DNA from: Ruminiclostridium sp.
Lineage (GTDB): Bacteria > Bacillota_A > Clostridia > Oscillospirales > Ruminococcaceae
Reading direction: 5' to 3'
Assembly (NCBI GenBank): GCA_017550775.1
Contig: JAFZOA010000467.1
Location: 1-9,497, forward strand
Length of the DNA: 9,497 bases
The notes beneath the pieces are model-generated. The model had not been told where the DNA came from, made no database searches, and saw nothing but the letters and a program-made list of their open reading frames with translations. Positions 6,487-9,497 of this stretch are shown piece by piece. Every line of letters starts with the position of its first letter. Position 1 is the stretch's first letter. A program made the position numbers and the translations under genes.

Positions 6487-7758
6487 TCACCATTCCTTCT
6501 TGTTGGAGTTGTATTCGTTCTCCCATTCGTCGAGTGAGCGCAGTATCTCCTTCTTCGGTGTGGGTCGGCAGTCCGCGAACGCCTTGTCGAACATAGCCCT
6601 TGTGAGCTTGAATGTCTTGCATTTAAGCGATTCGACAGCCGCGTTCTCGTCGTTTCCGCTGGCGCTCAGAGCTTCCTCTATTATGATGTTTTTCAGCTTT
6701 GTGCCGAGTCTTTCTATATCGCGGTAGTTGTAATCGTCGGTGACCTCCGCCATGTCGTTGAAGGTAAGGTCATCCAGCGCAATAACGTCGGAGAACATTC
6801 TCTCGAAAGCTGCCGCGCGGGAGGGAATATCCGGGAGCGGGAAGCGCACCAGCTCCACACGGTCGAGCATAGCGTTGTCAACCTTGTCGGGGTAGTTGGT
6901 CGCGCCGATGAATACTATCTGCTTGTCGGATTCGTTGATCTTGTTGTAGCCGGTAAGGAACGCGGTGGTAATGGAGGCCGCGTAGTTCGGCAGGTTCGGC
7001 ATATCGCGGCTCCGGCAGATACCGTCTATCTCGTCCACGAACGCGATACAGGGCGCGTTCTTCTCAACCTCGTCAAAGAAGCGGGTCGTGAGATTTTCCG
7101 CGTCGCCGACGTACTTGCTGAGTATGGACGAGCCTTCTATCATCATGAACTTATAGTTCTGATCCATGAGCTCGTGAGCGAACGCCTTGATGATGAAGGT
7201 CTTGCCGCTTCCGGGAGGGCCGATGAAGAAGTAGGAGTGGATAGGCTTGAGCTTGAGATACTTGCGGATAGGGTCGAGGTGAGATGAGAAAATGCAGTCT
7301 TTAAGCTTTTTCTTGAGGTCATCCATACCCGCGACATCGTCGAAGGAATGCTTGGGAGCCTCCACGAACCAGCCCTGAACCGTATCGGCGAACGGATCGT
7401 TCTTTGAGTCGCCGTTGGTGTTGCTCTCGGTGTTCTTCGAGCCGTCACCGCCGCCCTGCGAGCCACCCTGCGCACCGCTCTGTTTCAGCTTTTTGAGGTC
7501 TTCGAGGGTGGAGATCTCCTTTTGTATCTCGTTTATCTTCATGTTGAGGCGCTGCATTCTTTCCTCCTGATGCACGCGCTCCTCCTTGACGCTTATGCTC
7601 GCCATGTGCGAGCATAGCTCCAGAGCCTTCTGGTAGAAGATACATTCTTCCTTGGTATGTACCTTTCCGTTTTGGAGGTAAAGATCCTCCGCCTTTCTTA
7701 CAAAGCTGTTGTACAGGTTTTCAGCCTTCATCATTGTCTCGGTATAAGTTGAAGCCAT
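6487..7758 (-). CDS. MIT-like domain plus classical AAA ATPase, Vps4/katanin-like
   Basis: This is an ATP-driven protein remodeller of 423 residues. Residues 5-92 form three predicted helices; the second, CIFYQKALELCSHMASIS (39-56), resembles the MIT-domain pattern YQxAxxxxxHA. A flexible Gly/Ser/Asn linker follows (94-120). The AAA core opens with FDDVAGMDDLKKKLKD (139-154). Walker A is GPPGSGKT (180-187), pore loop 1 SKYVGDAE (214-221, aromatic Tyr216), Walker B IAFVDEID (238-245), sensor-1 GATN (285-288), and MLDR (297-300) supplies one candidate arginine finger. The end (386-417) reads LTRAMFDKAF, then CRPTPKKEIL and LDEWENEYN, closely matching the C-terminal RPS/RPT helix region of Vps4 and katanin. 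The second finger arginine of Vps4 (RRRFER) appears as VELV, so finger use may differ. An AAGGAG site precedes the ATG. The AAA assignment is certain, meiotic-clade affinity is likely, and the MIT reading is inference. Confidence 0.93.
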   Translation of the reverse strand: MASTYTETMMKAENLYNSFVRKAEDLYLQNGKVHTKEECIFYQKALELCSHMASISVKEERVHQEERMQRLNMKINEIQKEISTLEDLKKLKQSGAQGGSQGGGDGSKNTESNTNGDSKNDPFADTVQGWFVEAPKHSFDDVAGMDDLKKKLKDCIFSSHLDPIRKYLKLKPIHSYFFIGPPGSGKTFIIKAFAHELMDQNYKFMMIEGSSILSKYVGDAENLTTRFFDEVEKNAPCIAFVDEIDGICRSRDMPNLPNYAASITTAFLTGYNKINESDKQIVFIGATNYPDKVDNAMLDRVELVRFPLPDIPSRAAAFERMFSDVIALDDLTFNDMAEVTDDYNYRDIERLGTKLKNIIIEEALSASGNDENAAVESLKCKTFKLTRAMFDKAFADCRPTPKKEILRSLDEWENEYNSNKKEW

Positions 7759-7848
7759 TGTATCATCTCTCCTTGTCGGTAGGTTTGCTTACCCGTCATT
7801 ATCCGGGGCAGGCTGACGAGCATTCAGATTGTGTGATCGTATTACAGA

Positions 7849-7881
7849 ACCGCACAAAAACCGGATAGGTCTCTGTGCGGT
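7849..7881 (-). terminator. Weak stem-loop after the 256-residue gene
   Basis: Just after the stop of the 256-residue gene, accgcaca (7849-7856) pairs with tgtgcggt (7874-7881), an 8-bp perfect stem with a 17-nt loop. On the minus strand a T run (ttttt) lies within the loop and the 3' arm, but only a single T, not a run, follows the stem. It is therefore not a textbook intrinsic terminator. It may cause partial termination or serve as an mRNA processing/stability site, lowering or decoupling MIT-AAA expression relative to the two helical proteins upstream. The remaining bases up to the MIT-AAA start show a ribosome binding site but no clear promoter. Confidence 0.35.
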
Positions 7882-7886
7882 GTTTA

Positions 7887-8657
7887 TCAGTTGTTGAACC
7901 AGTCGTCGGTCTCGTGCTCCTCGTGGTCGAGAAAAGCGTTGAATTTGTCGAGCTCCGTCTGTGATATGTTATCGTCCGATGAGTCGTCGATAAGCGTTCC
8001 TATACCGTGCTCTGTGTCGTACTCGATGTTCGCGTTGATCGAGTCGTTGAGTTTGCAGTATCCCTTCTTGATCTCGTCGATGTCGTCGCCGTCGAGAAGC
8101 TGTTTTACTACCTCGTCGCTTACGAGGTATTCGGACGGATTCTTTGAAAGGCTGTTCTCGATAGAGTTGCCCACACCTGCGGACGGATTGCTCATCTTTG
8201 TGATCGAGCTGTCGTTGAGCTTAAGGCGTATCTTGAAGATAAGATCCTTGATCGGACCCGAAGCGTCGTTCATACGGTTGATGAAGCCGAGGGTACGACT
8301 CATGTCGTTAAGTGCGACTCTGAGCTGTCGGTTGCCCTGTACTTCCTCCATGCGCATCTGCTGCCTGTGGACGAGCTTGTAGGCATAGAAAGCATTCCTG
8401 AGACGGGTGTACGCCGCGGAAAGGTCATAGTCCGGCTCTTCCTCCGAGTAGTAGTTTATCCTTCTTCTCTCGGTATCTACGATAGCGGCGAAATCCTCTT
8501 CAAGCTTGCTGAGATTAACCTTGATCTTCATGAGCTTTTCCTGGAAGGTCATTTCGCTCGCAAGTGTCTTGCGCTTGTAGTTGAGCTCCTTGTTCTCCAT
8601 TTTTTCGGATTTTTTCAGGCGCTTTTCTTCATATTTGTTGTTGGACAGTAAAGACAT
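7887..8657 (-). CDS. Helical protein with basic N-terminus and acidic C-terminus, ESCRT-III-like in layout
   Basis: The 256-residue product has no recognised family motif. Residues 8-66 form a long, strongly basic helix (KRLKKSEK, LMKIKVNLSKLEED, TERRRINYY). After an acidic turn (72-78, EEEPDYD), a second long helix runs over 79-130 (AYTRLRNAFYAYKLVHRQQM and on to GFINRMN), then a third, PIKDLIFKIRLKLN (135-148). Residues 150-175 are a Ser/Asn-rich linker. The remainder (176-256) is acidic with short helices, ending in TELDKFNAFL and the acidic DHEEHETDDWF. A basic helical hairpin, a linker and an acidic C-terminal tail with a short amphipathic helix is the plan of ESCRT-III subunits. In those, the tail recruits the MIT domain of Vps4, and here the next gene encodes an MIT-like AAA. 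Homology is not shown; generic coiled coil remains the alternative. A GGAGG site lies 7-8 nt upstream of the ATG. Confidence 0.85.
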   Translation of the reverse strand: MSLLSNNKYEEKRLKKSEKMENKELNYKRKTLASEMTFQEKLMKIKVNLSKLEEDFAAIVDTERRRINYYSEEEPDYDLSAAYTRLRNAFYAYKLVHRQQMRMEEVQGNRQLRVALNDMSRTLGFINRMNDASGPIKDLIFKIRLKLNDSSITKMSNPSAGVGNSIENSLSKNPSEYLVSDEVVKQLLDGDDIDEIKKGYCKLNDSINANIEYDTEHGIGTLIDDSSDDNISQTELDKFNAFLDHEEHETDDWFNN

Positions 8658-8686
8658 TATTCATCCTCCGGTTTCCGTGTACTATG

Positions 8687-8720
8687 AATGCGGCGCGGAA
8701 AGCGGTCATCCGCCCGCATT
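8687..8720. other. Nested hairpin in the spacer between the two helical-protein genes
   Basis: In the 70-bp gap between the two helical-protein genes, aatgcgg (8687-8693) pairs with ccgcatt (8714-8720). An inner gcgg (8702-8705) pairs with ccgc (8710-8713) around a 4-nt loop. No T run follows on the minus strand, so termination is unlikely. An RNA stability or processing hairpin that sets relative expression is possible. The pairing is seen in sequence; the function is a guess. Confidence 0.3.
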
Positions 8721-8727
8721 GACTGTG

Positions 8728-9497
8728 TCAGTTCGTGAGAGTTTCCTTGTTGGTCTCGGTATTTTCGTTCTCGTTGTTGTCCTGATCCTCTTCCTCGACC
8801 ATCTTTTTAAGCTCGTACTCGGCGTTCATCTTCTCGATAGTGTTGCCGGCATACGCGTCGGGATCAACGAGATTCTTCATCTGGGTGTTGACTTTGGATA
8901 TTTCGGTAGCGCTTACCGCTGCGATCTCGTGCAGCATCTTCTGTGCGCTGTCCTGTATGTTTTCAAGCTGCTCGCCCATGACCTTCATTTCGAGTGCCTG
9001 GGAATTGAACACATTGTCAAGCTTCTGCAGTTCCTCAAGCATCGTCGTGTTTATCTTGTAGTCGTATTCGTCGAGCGAGTTGAGGGAATGATTTACGGTA
9101 TCTTCAAGAGACTTGATGTTATCGCGGAGCAGGTACAGCGTGTCCTGCTTCTGCTGCAAAGCTTTTCCGCTCTTTACAAGGTTCTTCCTGAAATCCTGGA
9201 GATCGCGTGCTTCCTTTGAGAGCTCCTTGCCGGGAGGCGTGTTCTTTATCTCCTTCATGAGCTTGCCGAAGGTCTCGGTCTCCTGTATGTTCTTCCATGT
9301 AGCGAACTGTTCGTTATACTTTTCGGAGAGCTCGCGGAACTTTATCTCCTGCTGTTCGTACTTGGTCCTGTCCTTCTCGCACATATTGGCAATGTACGCT
9401 ATGTTGTAGTAGTTATCCGCTTTAAGTATGCGGTTTTCGATGATAGACTCCCTGTCATCCTCCTCGAAGTGTTCAAGCACCTTGCAACCGTCCTTCA
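8728..9497 (-). CDS. Helical protein with acidic tail, 5'-truncated by the window edge
   Basis: The frame is open to the right edge, reading KDGCK before VLEHFEEDD, so the GTG at 9478-9480 is probably internal and the true start lies outside the window. Numbering from that GTG codon, 250 residues are visible. They are almost entirely helical: segments at about 10-75 and 85-105, then a long coiled coil at about 106-205 (including SLEDTVNHSLNSLDEYDYKI and MLEELQKLDNVF). A break at VDPDAYAGN (205-213) is followed by a short helix (214-228) and a very acidic, Asn/Glu/Thr-rich tail (EEEDQDNNENENTETN). There is no membrane segment, cysteine cluster or catalytic motif. As the first visible member of the operon, its helical body and acidic tail parallel the next gene's product, although I see no direct sequence similarity between them. 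It could be a second filament-type subunit or an unrelated coiled-coil scaffold. Confidence 0.82.
   Translation of the reverse strand, partial: KDGCKVLEHFEEDDRESIIENRILKADNYYNIAYIANMCEKDRTKYEQQEIKFRELSEKYNEQFATWKNIQETETFGKLMKEIKNTPPGKELSKEARDLQDFRKNLVKSGKALQQKQDTLYLLRDNIKSLEDTVNHSLNSLDEYDYKINTTMLEELQKLDNVFNSQALEMKVMGEQLENIQDSAQKMLHEIAAVSATEISKVNTQMKNLVDPDAYAGNTIEKMNAEYELKKMVEEEDQDNNENENTETNKETLTN

Noticed and set aside
5960..6727. Long plus-strand open frame (255 codons) opposite the two AAA genes
   Set aside because: It lies antisense to genes with clear AAA motifs and good ribosome binding sites. Its Ser/Ala/Leu-rich translation matches no fold and looks like a shadow frame.
7849..7881. 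Strong intrinsic terminator ending the transcript before the MIT-AAA gene
   Set aside because: The stem is only 8 bp, the loop is large, and only a single T, not a T run, follows the 3' arm in the transcribed direction.
8581..9219. Plus-strand open frame of 212 codons, rich in Leu and Val
   Set aside because: It is antisense to the helical-protein genes. The hydrophobic composition is what complementing Lys/Glu-rich coiled-coil codons produces; no ribosome binding site or family motif was seen.
9478..9480. GTG as the true start of the rightmost gene
   Set aside because: The frame remains open through the window edge with plausible residues (KDGCK) and no ribosome binding site precedes the GTG, so the gene is better treated as 5'-truncated.
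1..9497. CRISPR array, tRNA or rRNA gene, or insertion sequence transposase
   Set aside because: No regularly spaced repeats, no recognisable tRNA/rRNA segments and no transposase-like reading frame were seen on either strand.

Overview
The window suggests a low-to-moderate GC Gram-positive bacterium of the Clostridia, possibly a Ruminococcus-like gut organism. This is inferred from strong purine-rich ribosome binding sites (GGAGG, AAGGAG), tight gene packing, codon use and near-50% GC. It is not proven. No rRNA, tRNA, integrase or taxonomic marker other than a LigA fragment is present.

All genes read leftward (minus strand). In transcription order, from the right edge: (1) a helical protein with an acidic tail, 5'-truncated by the window (8728-9497); (2) a helical protein with a basic N-terminus and an acidic C-terminus (7887-8657); (3) a classical AAA ATPase with a three-helix MIT-like N-terminal domain and a Vps4-like C-terminal helix (6487-7758); (4) an AAA-like protein with an intact Walker A but a ruined Walker B (5500-6480); (5) a 511-residue protein of unknown function without a P-loop (3935-5470); an imperfect palindromic, MITE-like element in a 192-bp gap; (6) a short Hsp70-family ATPase (2099-3742); (7) a long coiled-coil protein with a TTG start (1050-2081); (8) a four-cysteine zinc-ribbon protein (571-1053). 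Near 630 the sequence passes abruptly into the adenylation domain of an NAD-dependent DNA ligase (LigA). That gene lacks its own 5' end, and the zinc-ribbon gene appears to lose its 3' end at the same point.

The eight genes look like one operon. Spacers are 6 to about 190 bp, there is one 4-bp ATGA overlap, and no convincing internal promoter or strong terminator was seen. None of the proteins shows a signal peptide or membrane span, so they should be cytosolic or peripheral. The set combines a Vps4-like remodelling motor, two or three long helical proteins with ESCRT-III-like charge polarity, a catalytically dead AAA partner and an Hsp70 without a helical lid. My main hypothesis is a bacterial assembly/disassembly machine analogous to ESCRT-III/Vps4, with the Hsp70 as accessory chaperone. 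The AAA, Hsp70 and LigA identities are read directly from motifs. The MIT and ESCRT-III comparisons are inference and need profile or structure searches.
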